Below, in pieces: positions 39,160 to 49,466 of a stretch of DNA of 64,000 bases (position 1 is the first letter of the stretch; the number at the start of each line of letters is the position of its first letter). Origin of the DNA: Prochlorococcus sp. AG-402-N10 (lineage in GTDB: Bacteria > Cyanobacteriota > Cyanobacteriia > PCC-6307 > Cyanobiaceae); assembly GCA_003216465.1 (NCBI GenBank), contig QCIU01000004.1, forward strand, positions 62,001 through 126,000, in the 5' to 3' direction. The position numbers and the translations under genes are program-made. Below the pieces are notes generated by a model. It was not told the DNA's origin. It did not search any database and was given only the letters and a program-made list of their open reading frames with translations.

Positions 39160-40320
39160 ATGAATCATCCTTTTAAGAAAAATGCCAAACTTGTTTTGAG
39201 TAACGGAACAACTTTTTCTGGATTTTCATTTGGTGCAGATGGCTCAGTTGTTGGTGAAATTGTTTTTAATACTGGAATGACAGGTTATCAGGAAGTAATA
39301 ACTGATCCAAGTTATTATGGACAGATTCTAACTTTTACTTATCCAGAGATAGGAAACACAGGAATTAATTTTGAAGACTCAGAATCAGAAATTTCTGTTA
39401 AAGGTATAATTGTTAGAAATTATTCAAGTAATACTAGTAATTGGAGATCAAAATTAAATTTTAACCAATGGCTTATTGAAAATAATATTATTGGCATTTA
39501 TGGAATTGATACAAGAGCTCTTGTAAAAATATTAAGATCTAATGGTTCAATGAATGGGGTCATAACTTCAGAAAAGATTAATCTTGAAACCTGCCTTCAA
39601 TTTATTTCTAATGCACCCAATATGAAGGGTTTAAATTTAGCAAAAGAGGTCTCAACAAAAAAAGATTATTTTTGGAAAGCAACAACAAAAACTGATTTTG
39701 ATGTAAGAAATAAATCTCATATTAATAAAAACAAATCTCATATTAATAAAAACAAATTAAAAATTGTTGCAATTGATTTTGGTATAAAAAAATCAATTCT
39801 TAGCAGATTAGTTTCTCATGGATGTGAAGTATTGGTCTTGCCTTCTGATTCATCTTATGTAGATGTTTTAGCTCAAAATCCTGATGGAATATTTTTCTCA
39901 AATGGTCCAGGTGACCCATCGTCAGTATTTGATGGAATTAATTTAGCAAAATCACTAATTAATTATGGAAAAATTCCAATGTTTGGAATTTGTCTTGGTC
40001 ATCAAATTTTTGGTTTGGCATTAGGAGGGAAAACTTATAAATTACCCTTTGGTCATCGTGGATTAAATCATCCTTGTGGGATAAGTAATAATGTTGAAAT
40101 AACAAGTCAAAATCATGGTTTTGCTTTAGATCCCAAGTCTTTATCTAATAAGATAGTTCAAATAACACATTTTAATCTTAATGATAAAACTGTTGCTGGA
40201 TTAAAACTTATAAATAAACCTATTTTTAGTGTTCAATATCATCCTGAGGCAGGTCCTGGTCCTCATGATTCAGATTATTTATTTGAAAAATTTGTTTCTC
40301 TAATGTTAGAAAGATGTTGA
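39160..40320 (+). CDS. carA: Carbamoyl-phosphate synthase small subunit
   Basis: GMTGYQEVITDPSY, MFGICLGHQIFGLALGG, QYHPEAGPGPHDS. Confidence 0.97.
   Translation: MNHPFKKNAKLVLSNGTTFSGFSFGADGSVVGEIVFNTGMTGYQEVITDPSYYGQILTFTYPEIGNTGINFEDSESEISVKGIIVRNYSSNTSNWRSKLNFNQWLIENNIIGIYGIDTRALVKILRSNGSMNGVITSEKINLETCLQFISNAPNMKGLNLAKEVSTKKDYFWKATTKTDFDVRNKSHINKNKSHINKNKLKIVAIDFGIKKSILSRLVSHGCEVLVLPSDSSYVDVLAQNPDGIFFSNGPGDPSSVFDGINLAKSLINYGKIPMFGICLGHQIFGLALGGKTYKLPFGHRGLNHPCGISNNVEITSQNHGFALDPKSLSNKIVQITHFNLNDKTVAGLKLINKPIFSVQYHPEAGPGPHDSDYLFEKFVSLMLERC
39712..39753 (+). repeat. Two perfect tandem copies of a 21-bp unit inside carA
   Basis: AAATCTCATATTAATAAAAAC x2 (KSHINKN KSHINKN). Confidence 0.95.
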
Positions 40321-40386
40321 CATCTTGATTCTTTTTGATTTGATAATTACATTTGATAAAATATTTTTTTTTGGAGGTATTAAATC

Positions 40387-40752
40387 ATAGAAGATTTCCA
40401 AAAGCTAACTGTTTCTTTAAGAGGAAACATTGAAGTAAAAGCAAATATTATTGTTTTTACTTTTAAAGGTCAATTAGACGCATTTTCTGAAAAGCAATTT
40501 AAGACTTTTATTACTAATAATCTTAAAAAAGATCCTTTGTCATTTGTTATTGATTTAAGCAAGATCGATTTTCTTGATTCATCTGGTTTAGGAGCTCTTG
40601 TTCAAACTTCCAAGGAATGCAAAAAACTTAAATTAGGTTTTTCTGTGGTTGGTAATTCTAGAGTTGCTCAGACTATAAAACTTGTTCGATTAGGAGACTT
40701 TCTTAATTTGAAAGCTAGTCTCGAAGACGCCTTTCTTTATTTGCAGAAGTGA
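40387..40752 (+). CDS. STAS-domain anti-sigma-factor antagonist-like protein; non-canonical start suspected
   Basis: DLSKIDFLDSSGLGALVQTSKECKKL STAS core; upstream frame is coding back to ATA (40387) behind GGAGGT (40373-40378). Confidence 0.7.
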   Translation: MEDFQKLTVSLRGNIEVKANIIVFTFKGQLDAFSEKQFKTFITNNLKKDPLSFVIDLSKIDFLDSSGLGALVQTSKECKKLKLGFSVVGNSRVAQTIKLVRLGDFLNLKASLEDAFLYLQK

Positions 40753-41141
40753 ATTACTGGATACAAAATCTATCTCCCCATGGTTCCCCTGAAGAAATAG
40801 GTGTTATTCAGCTCGCATGGCTTGGAGATTCTGTTTGGGAGTTACATCAAAGATTACGTCATGTTCATATTCCATTAAAATCAAAGGAACTTCATCTTTC
40901 AGTAGTAAATGAAGTCAAAGCCAAAGCTCAATCAAAATCATTAGATGATATTGAACATTTATTAAATTCATTTGAAATAAATTTAATAAAAAGAGCTAGA
41001 AATAAAACAAAGAGGTTTCCAAAGTCATCAGATCCAGCAGTATATTCTAGAGCCACTGGTTTTGAAACTTTAATTGGTTGGTTGTTTTTAAAGGACCCAA
41101 AAAGATTGTCTAAAATTTTTGAATACTTAGAGTGTAATTAA
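40749..41141 (+). CDS. mrnC: Mini-ribonuclease 3
   Basis: LAWLGDSVWELHQRLRH, YSRATGFETLIGWLFL; GTG start overlapping upstream TGA. Confidence 0.85.
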   Translation: MNYWIQNLSPHGSPEEIGVIQLAWLGDSVWELHQRLRHVHIPLKSKELHLSVVNEVKAKAQSKSLDDIEHLLNSFEINLIKRARNKTKRFPKSSDPAVYSRATGFETLIGWLFLKDPKRLSKIFEYLECN

Positions 41142-41153
41142 GATTAAAAAACA

Positions 41154-42215
41154 ATGAAAAACTTTTCAAAAAATAATTATTCCAACAAAAATAGATTTAA
41201 GGATAATAAAAGCTCATCTTCAGATATTAATTCTAAATCAAACAATTTTCATCAAGATAGATTTAATTCCAGTAAAAATAATACTCATGAAAGAAATAGT
41301 TTAAAAAAAAGAGAAGATTTTAAAAAAGGAGAAAATTTTAAAAGTAATGAATATAGTTATTTAAGATCAAAAGATAAATATAAAAATAGATTTAATCAGC
41401 CGCAAGGAAGATTCTCTTCCAAAAATCCTCAAAAAGAAAATTATTCTGTTAAAAATCGGAATAAATTAGGTTCAAATGACCAGAGTTTCGATGATTGGAT
41501 ATGGGGTAAGCATTCTGTTTTAGCAGCTTTGAATGGTGACAGACCGATTAATAGAATTTGGTGTACGTCTGAAATCTTTTCTTCAGAAAAATTTTTTTTA
41601 TTATTAAAAAATCTTAAGTCTGAAGGTGTATTAATTGAAGAGGTTTCGTGGTCTAGATTATCTCAATTAACATGCGGTGCTGTTCATCAAGGAGTTGCGC
41701 TACAGTTGGCCTCCTCAAAAACTATCTCTTTAGATAAATTAATTGAAATATCTAAAAAGAATTCGACTAACCCTATTTTTGTCGCATTAGATGGTATTAC
41801 AGATCCTCATAATTTAGGTGCCATTATTAGATCTGCAGAAGCTTTTGATTGTAAAGGTATTATCATTCCTCAAAGAAGATCCGCAGGATTAACTGGAACT
41901 GTTGCGAAAGTTGCAGCTGGAGCCCTAGAACATATTCCAATAAGTAGAGTCGTAAATCTAAATAGGGCAATTGACCATTTAAAGAAAAATAACTTTCTTA
42001 TTTTAGGATTATCAGGCGATGGTCATGTTCCTATTACTGAATTTAATGAAAAATCAGCAGTTGTTGTAATTGTTGGAGCTGAAAATAAAGGGATCTCTTT
42101 GCTTACTCAAAAGAAATGTGATTATTTGCTTAATATTCCTCTTAAAGGAAAGACTTCAAGTTTAAATGCGTCTGTAGCTGCAGCTATTTCCTTATGTTTC
42201 TTGTCAAAAAAATAG
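41154..42215 (+). CDS. rlmB: SpoU/TrmH-family rRNA methyltransferase with long basic N-terminal extension
   Basis: ALDGITDPHNLGAIIRSAEAF, VGAENKGIS, SLNASVAAAI. Confidence 0.9.
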   Translation: MKNFSKNNYSNKNRFKDNKSSSSDINSKSNNFHQDRFNSSKNNTHERNSLKKREDFKKGENFKSNEYSYLRSKDKYKNRFNQPQGRFSSKNPQKENYSVKNRNKLGSNDQSFDDWIWGKHSVLAALNGDRPINRIWCTSEIFSSEKFFLLLKNLKSEGVLIEEVSWSRLSQLTCGAVHQGVALQLASSKTISLDKLIEISKKNSTNPIFVALDGITDPHNLGAIIRSAEAFDCKGIIIPQRRSAGLTGTVAKVAAGALEHIPISRVVNLNRAIDHLKKNNFLILGLSGDGHVPITEFNEKSAVVVIVGAENKGISLLTQKKCDYLLNIPLKGKTSSLNASVAAAISLCFLSKK

Positions 42216-42366
42216 ATATATAATCAAGTATTTTTATTCTTTATTAGGATTTGTTATATGGTTATTTGAATAAATATATTTATTTCATAAATATTTATTG
42301 AATAAAGACAACAAAATTGTATAGAATTTGACAAGAATAGCTGGTCCTTAAAATGGGCCAAAAAAA

Positions 42367-42582
42367 TTGATTAGAAATTTTGGTAACAAACTTGGTTTAG
42401 CTTGGTGGGCTAAAGTTGATACAGGAAAACCTTCCGTTACTTATTGGTATGGTCCTTTTCTTACAAAACGTAGTTTAACCGAAAATTTAGAATATTTTCT
42501 TAACGATCTTTCTAAGGAGGGTTCTGAGGATATTAAACACAGTATTGTTAGGTGTAAAAAAGAAGAACCATTAACTACTTAA
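42367..42582 (+). CDS. Conserved protein, DUF1816-like
   Basis: LGLAWWAKVDTGKPSVTYWYGPFLTKRSLTENL; TTG start. Confidence 0.65.
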   Translation: MIRNFGNKLGLAWWAKVDTGKPSVTYWYGPFLTKRSLTENLEYFLNDLSKEGSEDIKHSIVRCKKEEPLTT

Positions 42583-42614
42583 TATTTTAATTAATCTAAA
42601 AACCCCATCTTGAT

Positions 42615-44063
42615 ATGAACTTTAATTTTTTTCGAAAAGAAATTAATAGTGGAAATGCATCAGTAAAGGAATTAGTTAATGAATTTTTTTTGAAAATTGA
42701 CTCAATTAATCCAAAGATAAATGCTTATACATGCTTAACAAAGCAAATTGCTAATTCTCAATCTGAACGAATAGATAATTTAATTAGTAAAAAGCAGCCA
42801 CTTCCTCCTCTTGCTGGTTTACCTATTGCTATAAAAGATAATATTTGTACCAAAGGAGTTGTGACTTCATGCTCAAGTAAAATGCTTCAAGATTTTGTTG
42901 CTCCATACGAGTCCTCAGCATCAGATAATTTATGGTCGTCAGGTGCTATTTGCTTAGGTAAAACTAATTTAGATGAATTTGCAATGGGAAGCTCTACTGA
43001 GACTTCTTTTTTTGGCACAACATCAAATCCTTGGGACATAAATAGAGTTCCTGGAGGTAGCTCTGGGGGAAGTGCGGCTTCAGTAGCAGCTGGTTTGTGC
43101 TTAGCTGCTATTGGATCTGATACAGGGGGATCCATAAGACAGCCAGCGTCTTTTTGTGGAGTTGTAGGTTTAAAACCGACCTATGGAAGAGTTAGTCGAT
43201 GGGGTCTAGTTGCATTTGCAAGTTCTCTAGATCAAATAGGTCCGATTACTAATACTGTTTCAGATGCGGCAGAAGTCCTTTATTCGATCTCAGGCAAGGA
43301 TCCTCTAGATTCGACATGCCTTAATAAACCTGTACCTAATTATTTATCAGGTTTAGATAATTCTATTAAAGGTGTAAAAATAGGTATTATTGAAGAATGT
43401 TTTAATCATCCGGGACTCGATCCTGAAGTTAGGGAATCAGTATTATCTGGTGTAGAGAGATTAAGATCTTTAGGTGCTGAAATTTTTGAAGTGAAATGTC
43501 CAAGATTCAATGATGGCATCGCAACCTATTATGTAATTGCTCCATGTGAGGCTTCAGCTAATTTAGCAAGATATGATGGAGTTAAATATGGATATAGATC
43601 TTCTGAGGACAATAATTTAATAGAGATGACATCCAAAAGTAGAGCTGAAGGTTTTGGAGATGAAGTGCAAAGGAGAATTTTGATTGGTACTTACGCTTTA
43701 TCTGCTGGATATAGTGATGCTTATTACAAGAAAGCTCAGAAAGTAAGAACCTTAATCAGAAGAGATTTTGATAGTGCTTTTAATAAAGTTGATGTTTTGC
43801 TTACTCCCACATGCCCAACTACTGCATTCTTAAAAGGTGATTATGTAAATGATCCCTTATCTATGTATTTATCAGATCTTTTAACTGTTCCAGTTAATCT
43901 CGCAGGACTGCCAGCTATAAGTATTCCTTGTGGATTTGATAAAAAGGGATTACCTATTGGTCTTCAATTGATTGGAAATGTATTGGAGGAGCATCGAATC
44001 TTGAATGTTGCAAATATTTTTGAAAAAGATGCTGAAGTAATTAAAAGCCATCCTAAACTTTAA
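42615..44063 (+). CDS. gatA: Glutamyl-tRNA(Gln) amidotransferase subunit A
   Basis: [37 protein letters not shown]. Confidence 0.97.
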   Translation: MNFNFFRKEINSGNASVKELVNEFFLKIDSINPKINAYTCLTKQIANSQSERIDNLISKKQPLPPLAGLPIAIKDNICTKGVVTSCSSKMLQDFVAPYESSASDNLWSSGAICLGKTNLDEFAMGSSTETSFFGTTSNPWDINRVPGGSSGGSAASVAAGLCLAAIGSDTGGSIRQPASFCGVVGLKPTYGRVSRWGLVAFASSLDQIGPITNTVSDAAEVLYSISGKDPLDSTCLNKPVPNYLSGLDNSIKGVKIGIIEECFNHPGLDPEVRESVLSGVERLRSLGAEIFEVKCPRFNDGIATYYVIAPCEASANLARYDGVKYGYRSSEDNNLIEMTSKSRAEGFGDEVQRRILIGTYALSAGYSDAYYKKAQKVRTLIRRDFDSAFNKVDVLLTPTCPTTAFLKGDYVNDPLSMYLSDLLTVPVNLAGLPAISIPCGFDKKGLPIGLQLIGNVLEEHRILNVANIFEKDAEVIKSHPKL

Positions 44064-44147
44064 ATTTGAATTTATAGTTAATTTGTATGAGCAAAATAAT
44101 GAAATTTTAAAAATATTCTCTATCTTATAAATAAAAGTTAGTTAAAT

Positions 44148-47100
44148 ATGGGATTTGTTCCACTTCATAATCATAGTGATTACAGTCTTCTAGATGGAGC
44201 AAGTCAAGTCTCGAAAATAGTTGAAAGGGCTTCTCAACTTGGAATGGACTCGATTGCATTGACTGATCATGGAGTAATGTATGGTGTCCTTGATTTGGTA
44301 AAAAAATGCAAAGATAAAGGTATAAAACCAATTATTGGAAACGAAATGTATATCATTAATGGTTCTATTGATGATCCTCAACCTAAGAAGGAGAAAAGAT
44401 ATCATTTAGTAGTATTAGCTAAAAATCATACTGGGTATAAGAATCTTGTAAAATTAACGACAATTAGTCATCTAAACGGGATGAGAGGAAGAGGTATCTT
44501 TTCTAGACCTTGTATTGATAAATCTCTTTTAAAAAAATATAATGATGGCCTTATTATTTCAACTGCATGTTTAGGTGGAGAAATTCCTCAAGCAATTTTA
44601 AAAGGTAGGATTGATGTAGCTGAGAATATTGCTCTTTGGTATAAAAATTTATTTAGAGATGACTTTTATCTGGAAATTCAAGATCATGGATCTATTGAAG
44701 ATAGGATTGTAAATGTTGAATTAATTAAAATTGGTAAAAAGCACCAAATTAAAGTTATTGCCACAAATGATGCTCATTATATCTCAAACATGGATGTTGA
44801 AGCACATGATGCATTACTTTGTGTTCTTACTGGGAAGTTAATAAGTGATGAAAAAAGATTGCGATATACAGGAACAGAATATATTAAAAGTGAGAATGAA
44901 ATGCTCAGACTTTTTAACGATCATATTGATAATGAATCTATAAAACAAGCCATAAATAATACCGTTGAGGTCGCACAAAAAGTTGAACAATATGATTTGT
45001 TTGGTACCTACAGAATGCCAAAATTTCCCTTGGAAGAAAATTATGACTCCTTATCCTTTTTGACAAAAATATCTAAGGATGGCCTTTTAAATAGACTTAA
45101 TAAAAATAATTTTGATGATGTTGATGAGATTTATAAGAATAGATTATCTTCAGAATTAAAAATAATTAATGACATGGGATTCCCAGATTATTTTTTAGTG
45201 GTTTGGGATTATATAAAATTTGCTAGAGATAACTCCATTCCTGTTGGTCCAGGGAGAGGCTCGGCAGCAGGATCACTTGTAGCATATTCTCTCCAAATAA
45301 CAAACATTGACCCTGTTAAACATGGATTATTATTTGAGAGATTTTTAAACCCTGCAAGAAAATCTATGCCTGATATTGATACAGATTTCTGTATTGATAG
45401 GAGGAACGAAGTTATAGATTATGTAACCAATAGATATGGCGAAGATAAAGTTGCCCAAATAATTACCTTCAATAAAATGACATCTAAAGCTGTATTAAAG
45501 GATGTTGCTAGGGTTCTCGATATTCCATATGGGGAATCGGATAAGTTGGCTAAGTTAATACCAGTTGTTAGAGGTAAACCTTATAAACTTAATGAAATGA
45601 TAGATAAAAAATCTCCAAATCTAGAGTTTAGGGATAAATATATAAAAGATAATAAGGTTAAAAGATGGGTTGATTTAGCAATAAGAATTGAAGGAACTAA
45701 TAAAACATATGGAGTTCATGCAGCAGGGGTTGTCATAGCATCAGAACCTTTGGATATGCTTGTGCCTCTTCAGAGGAATAATGAAGGACAAATAATTACC
45801 CAATATTCAATGGATGATGTTGAATCGCTTGGCTTGTTGAAAATGGACTTCTTAGGTCTTAAAAATTTAACAATGATTGATAAGACTATTAATTTAATAG
45901 AGTCCTCTACAGGAACAAAAATTAATATTGATGAATTACCCCCAAACGATTATAAAACTTTTGAGCTTATTGGTAGGGGAGATTTAGAAGGGATCTTTCA
46001 GCTGGAATCATCTGGTATGAAGCAAGTTGTTAAAGACTTTAAACCAAATTCTCTTGAAGATATTTCTTCTATTTTGGCTCTCTATAGACCTGGCCCACTT
46101 GATGCTGGGCTTATACCAAAGTTTATAAATAGAAAGAATGGTAGTGAAAAAATAGATTTTCCCCATCCATTTATTAAGTCAATCTTAACTGAAACCTATG
46201 GGATAATGGTTTATCAAGAGCAAATTATGAAAATTGCTCAAGATTTGGCAGGCTATTCTCTTGGGGATGCTGATTTACTACGCAGAGCAATGGGAAAAAA
46301 GAAAGTATCTGAGATGGTTAAACATCGTAATATTTTTGTTGAGGGATCCTGTAAAAAAGGAGTAGATAAAAAGATTGCTAATGATCTTTTTGATCAAATG
46401 ATCTTATTTGCTGAATATTGTTTTAATAAAAGTCATTCCACTGCATATGGTGCAGTTACATACCAAACAGCTTTTTTAAAAGCACATTTTCCAGTTGCCT
46501 ATATGGCATCACTTCTAAGTGTTAATGCAGGTTCTACCGATAAAATGCAGAGATATATTTCTAATTGTTATTCGATGGGAATAGAGGTTATTTCGCCAAG
46601 TATTAATTTATCTGGTATAGACTTTACCGTTAAAAAGGATCAAATTCTATTTGGATTATCGGCGATTAAAAACCTAGGAGACTCTGCAATAAAAAATATA
46701 ATAGAAAACCGTAATAAACTTGGTAAGTTTAAATCACTTTCTGAATTATGTGATCGTTTACCCTCTAATATTTTAAATAAAAGAAATCTTGAATCTTTGA
46801 TTCATTGTGGGGCTCTTGATGAATTTTCAGAGAATAAAAATAGAGCCCAACTATTCGCAAATCTTGAATATGTTATGGAGTGGGCATCTTCACGTAACCG
46901 TGATCGCCTCTCTGGACAAGGAAATCTATTTGAATCTTTTAGTAATAATGGAAATAATGAATTTTCTTTATCTCAACGATCTACTGTTAGTGATTATTCA
47001 TTAATAGAAAAACTTAAATTAGAAAAGCAGCTTTTAGGTTTCTATTTATCAGATCATCCTTTAAAACATCTAGCAAAGCAAGCTAAGTTAGTTTCTCCCA

Positions 47101-47645
47101 TAAGCATATCTCAATTAGAAGACTCTCATGACAGAGATAAGGTTTCATTAGTAGGTATGATTCCTGAATTAAAGCAAATTACTACAAGAAAAGGAGACAG
47201 AATGGCTATAGTTCAACTAGAGGATCTTTCTGGTTGCTGCGAGGCAATAGTATTTCCAAAAACTTATTCTAGATTATCTGAATTTCTACTCACTGATACA
47301 AGACTCTTGGTTTGGGGAACTATTGATAAAAAAAGTGATAAGACACAATTAATTATTGATGATTGTAGAGAAATAGATAACTTGAAATTACTTGTTATTT
47401 CCTTGGATAGTTCCCAGGCCTCAGATATAAGAATTCAAAATACAATAAGAGATTGTTTGGTTAAATTTAAACCAGATAGAGATAAATGTGGAATTAAAAT
47501 CCCAGTATTAGCTGCTGTAAGGAATAATGAATCTATTACTTATGTCAAGTTTGGAGATCAATTTTGCATTGGTGATATAAATGGTGTTTCTAAATTACTT
47601 ACAGATAAATCTTTTCAGGTAAATTTGAAATCATTGGTTACTTAA
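44148..47645 (+). CDS. dnaE: DNA polymerase III alpha subunit, single intact ORF
   Basis: PHP N-terminus FVPLHNHSDYSLLDGA; GPGRGSAAGSLV; PDIDTDFCIDRR. Confidence 0.98.
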   Translation: MGFVPLHNHSDYSLLDGASQVSKIVERASQLGMDSIALTDHGVMYGVLDLVKKCKDKGIKPIIGNEMYIINGSIDDPQPKKEKRYHLVVLAKNHTGYKNLVKLTTISHLNGMRGRGIFSRPCIDKSLLKKYNDGLIISTACLGGEIPQAILKGRIDVAENIALWYKNLFRDDFYLEIQDHGSIEDRIVNVELIKIGKKHQIKVIATNDAHYISNMDVEAHDALLCVLTGKLISDEKRLRYTGTEYIKSENEMLRLFNDHIDNESIKQAINNTVEVAQKVEQYDLFGTYRMPKFPLEENYDSLSFLTKISKDGLLNRLNKNNFDDVDEIYKNRLSSELKIINDMGFPDYFLVVWDYIKFARDNSIPVGPGRGSAAGSLVAYSLQITNIDPVKHGLLFERFLNPARKSMPDIDTDFCIDRRNEVIDYVTNRYGEDKVAQIITFNKMTSKAVLKDVARVLDIPYGESDKLAKLIPVVRGKPYKLNEMIDKKSPNLEFRDKYIKDNKVKRWVDLAIRIEGTNKTYGVHAAGVVIASEPLDMLVPLQRNNEGQIITQYSMDDVESLGLLKMDFLGLKNLTMIDKTINLIESSTGTKINIDELPPNDYKTFELIGRGDLEGIFQLESSGMKQVVKDFKPNSLEDISSILALYRPGPLDAGLIPKFINRKNGSEKIDFPHPFIKSILTETYGIMVYQEQIMKIAQDLAGYSLGDADLLRRAMGKKKVSEMVKHRNIFVEGSCKKGVDKKIANDLFDQMILFAEYCFNKSHSTAYGAVTYQTAFLKAHFPVAYMASLLSVNAGSTDKMQRYISNCYSMGIEVISPSINLSGIDFTVKKDQILFGLSAIKNLGDSAIKNIIENRNKLGKFKSLSELCDRLPSNILNKRNLESLIHCGALDEFSENKNRAQLFANLEYVMEWASSRNRDRLSGQGNLFESFSNNGNNEFSLSQRSTVSDYSLIEKLKLEKQLLGFYLSDHPLKHLAKQAKLVSPISISQLEDSHDRDKVSLVGMIPELKQITTRKGDRMAIVQLEDLSGCCEAIVFPKTYSRLSEFLLTDTRLLVWGTIDKKSDKTQLIIDDCREIDNLKLLVISLDSSQASDIRIQNTIRDCLVKFKPDRDKCGIKIPVLAAVRNNESITYVKFGDQFCIGDINGVSKLLTDKSFQVNLKSLVT

Positions 47646-47646
47646 T

Positions 47647-48093
47647 TTACTTTTTTTCGTCAAAGTTTTGTGAAGCGGGTTTAAAGGCAGCTTTTGCTCT
47701 TTCTACGTTCATTGGTATATTTTCAATCCCAAAGAAACTTCCCGGTTCTTTATCCCAACTTGCCGACAATATTCCAAAACTCAGACCTCCAAGTCCTAAT
47801 AAGAAGAATAATGCAGATATTGCAATTGTTGAAGATGGAGGTATTTCTGCGATATTTTTTGTGACAATTATATAACTTACAACAAATACTGACATACCCA
47901 TAATTGTTGGGATTCCTGCAGTAAAGAATATCCTTCTGGCCATCCTATCGGCAACATATTTGGGTATTCCATTAGTCTTTTTAGTTTTTGATATATTTGT
48001 GGGTACTTTTTTTTCTATATTTTTAAAAGCATCACTATTTGAAATTTTATTCTTTTTATTTCTAGTCTTTTTTTTACCTTGTTTATTTTTCAT
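47647..48093 (-). CDS. PAM68-like protein (DUF3464)
   Basis: PKYVADRMARRIFFTAGIPTIMGMSVFVVSYII...GLGGLSFGILSASWD. Confidence 0.8.
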   Translation of the reverse strand: MKNKQGKKKTRNKKNKISNSDAFKNIEKKVPTNISKTKKTNGIPKYVADRMARRIFFTAGIPTIMGMSVFVVSYIIVTKNIAEIPPSSTIAISALFFLLGLGGLSFGILSASWDKEPGSFFGIENIPMNVERAKAAFKPASQNFDEKK

Positions 48094-48102
48094 TAATGGA
48101 AT

Positions 48103-48372
48103 TTATCCTCTAATTCCAATTTTTATAATAAGGTCTTTGTAGTTTTGTAAGTTTTTATTTTTTATATATGAGAGTAATCTTTTACGTTTACCAATCATTT
48201 TTAATAATCCTTGCCTAGATGCGTAATCATGAATATTACCCTGTAGATGATCACTTAATTTTGAAATTCTTTCAGAAAGCATGGCTACTTGAACTTCAAC
48301 AGATCCAGTGTCTGTTGAATGAACTTGATGCGATTTGATAAGTTTTTGCTTTTCTGCTGTATTGAGAGTCAT
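48103..48372 (-). CDS. rpsO: 30S ribosomal protein S15
   Basis: [29 protein letters not shown]. Confidence 0.98.
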   Translation of the reverse strand: MTLNTAEKQKLIKSHQVHSTDTGSVEVQVAMLSERISKLSDHLQGNIHDYASRQGLLKMIGKRKRLLSYIKNKNLQNYKDLIIKIGIRG

Positions 48373-48404
48373 TAAATTTTTCTACCTTTAGATACTCTAC
48401 TACG

Positions 48405-49091
48405 TTATTGGGCTAAATTACTACTGTTTTTTTCTAAAAAGTTCATAGCTTCTTTTAATAAAGTTTCAAATGAAATAGAATCTTTTTGCAAAAATGAATC
48501 ATTTTTATCTTTAATAGCCTTTATAAGTTTTGGAAATAAATCTTTAATTTCTTTTTTGGGATAATTTAGAGATTGAAGTGTTAAATCAATGTCTTTTAAA
48601 ATTGAATTTAATTCATTATTTTCGACAAGAAAATTACTCTCATCCAATTTTTCTTTTTCGATTTGTTTAATGATTACCTTACTTTTTAATTCAAGCATTA
48701 TTCTATCAGTCATTTTTTGTCCAATTCCTTGTACAGAACTAATCAACTTTTTATCATTATTAGTTATTGCATTATTTATTTCATTTAAAGAAAATTTGTT
48801 CAATAACGACATACCTATTTGAGAGCCAATTCCCTTAATATTTATTATTTGAATAAAGAAATCTCTTTGATCTTTAGAGATAAAACCAAAAAGCATATCA
48901 GAATCTTCCTTTTTTATGTGTTTTAACCAGAGTATTATTTCTTTTAAAGGAGTCTTTTTTGTATTTACATTTTTAATGACTGATTCCAAGGTTTGAATCT
49001 CGTACCCTAATCCTTGACAATTTATTAATATGTAAAATTTATTATTAGCCTGCCAAGAACATACTAATTCTCCCTTAATCCAACTAATCAA
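48405..49091 (-). CDS. ruvA: Holliday junction helicase subunit RuvA (TTG start)
   Basis: IKGIGSQIGMSLLNKFS, VQGIGQKMTDRIMLELKSK. Confidence 0.92.
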   Translation of the reverse strand: MISWIKGELVCSWQANNKFYILINCQGLGYEIQTLESVIKNVNTKKTPLKEIILWLKHIKKEDSDMLFGFISKDQRDFFIQIINIKGIGSQIGMSLLNKFSLNEINNAITNNDKKLISSVQGIGQKMTDRIMLELKSKVIIKQIEKEKLDESNFLVENNELNSILKDIDLTLQSLNYPKKEIKDLFPKLIKAIKDKNDSFLQKDSISFETLLKEAMNFLEKNSSNLAQ

Positions 49092-49442
49092 TTAACCACC
49101 ATCCACTTGACATCCAATTAGAGCTCCTGCTGTGCCACCAGCTGGGACAGCCCAAAATCTATCTTTACCTCTAGATGATGAAAGTGCTATCCCCGCTCCA
49201 AGCAAACCGCCTATTACTGAGCCCTCCTTGCAATCATTATCATCAATGTTTTCAGCCGTGTCACCTCCACAAGGAATTTCGACATCTATCTCATAATTTC
49301 TGACGTATCCAGGACTTGATTTTGTTCCAGGAATGTATTCTTCCCTATATTCAGTCCTTGTACATGTGACGGTTTTAGGTGTAGAAGCTTTGATTTCAAG
49401 AAATGGATAAAAACTGAATAATGCTAATAAGAAAAATTTCAT
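49092..49442 (-). CDS. Secreted glycine-zipper-like protein (116 aa)
   Basis: Signal peptide; GSVIGGLLGAGIALSSSRG..GGTAGALIGCQVDGG. Confidence 0.65.
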   Translation of the reverse strand: MKFFLLALFSFYPFLEIKASTPKTVTCTRTEYREEYIPGTKSSPGYVRNYEIDVEIPCGGDTAENIDDNDCKEGSVIGGLLGAGIALSSSRGKDRFWAVPAGGTAGALIGCQVDGG

Positions 49443-49466
49443 AAAAAATGACCCTTTTTTAAAATT

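Noticed and set aside
40537-40752. STAS protein starting at TTG 40537 as given in ORF track
   Set aside because: Would remove the N-terminal beta-strands; the upstream frame is clearly coding and preceded by a perfect Shine-Dalgarno.
46807-47004. 65-aa + strand ORF inside dnaE in another frame
   Set aside because: Out-of-frame ORF inside a conserved gene, no independent evidence.
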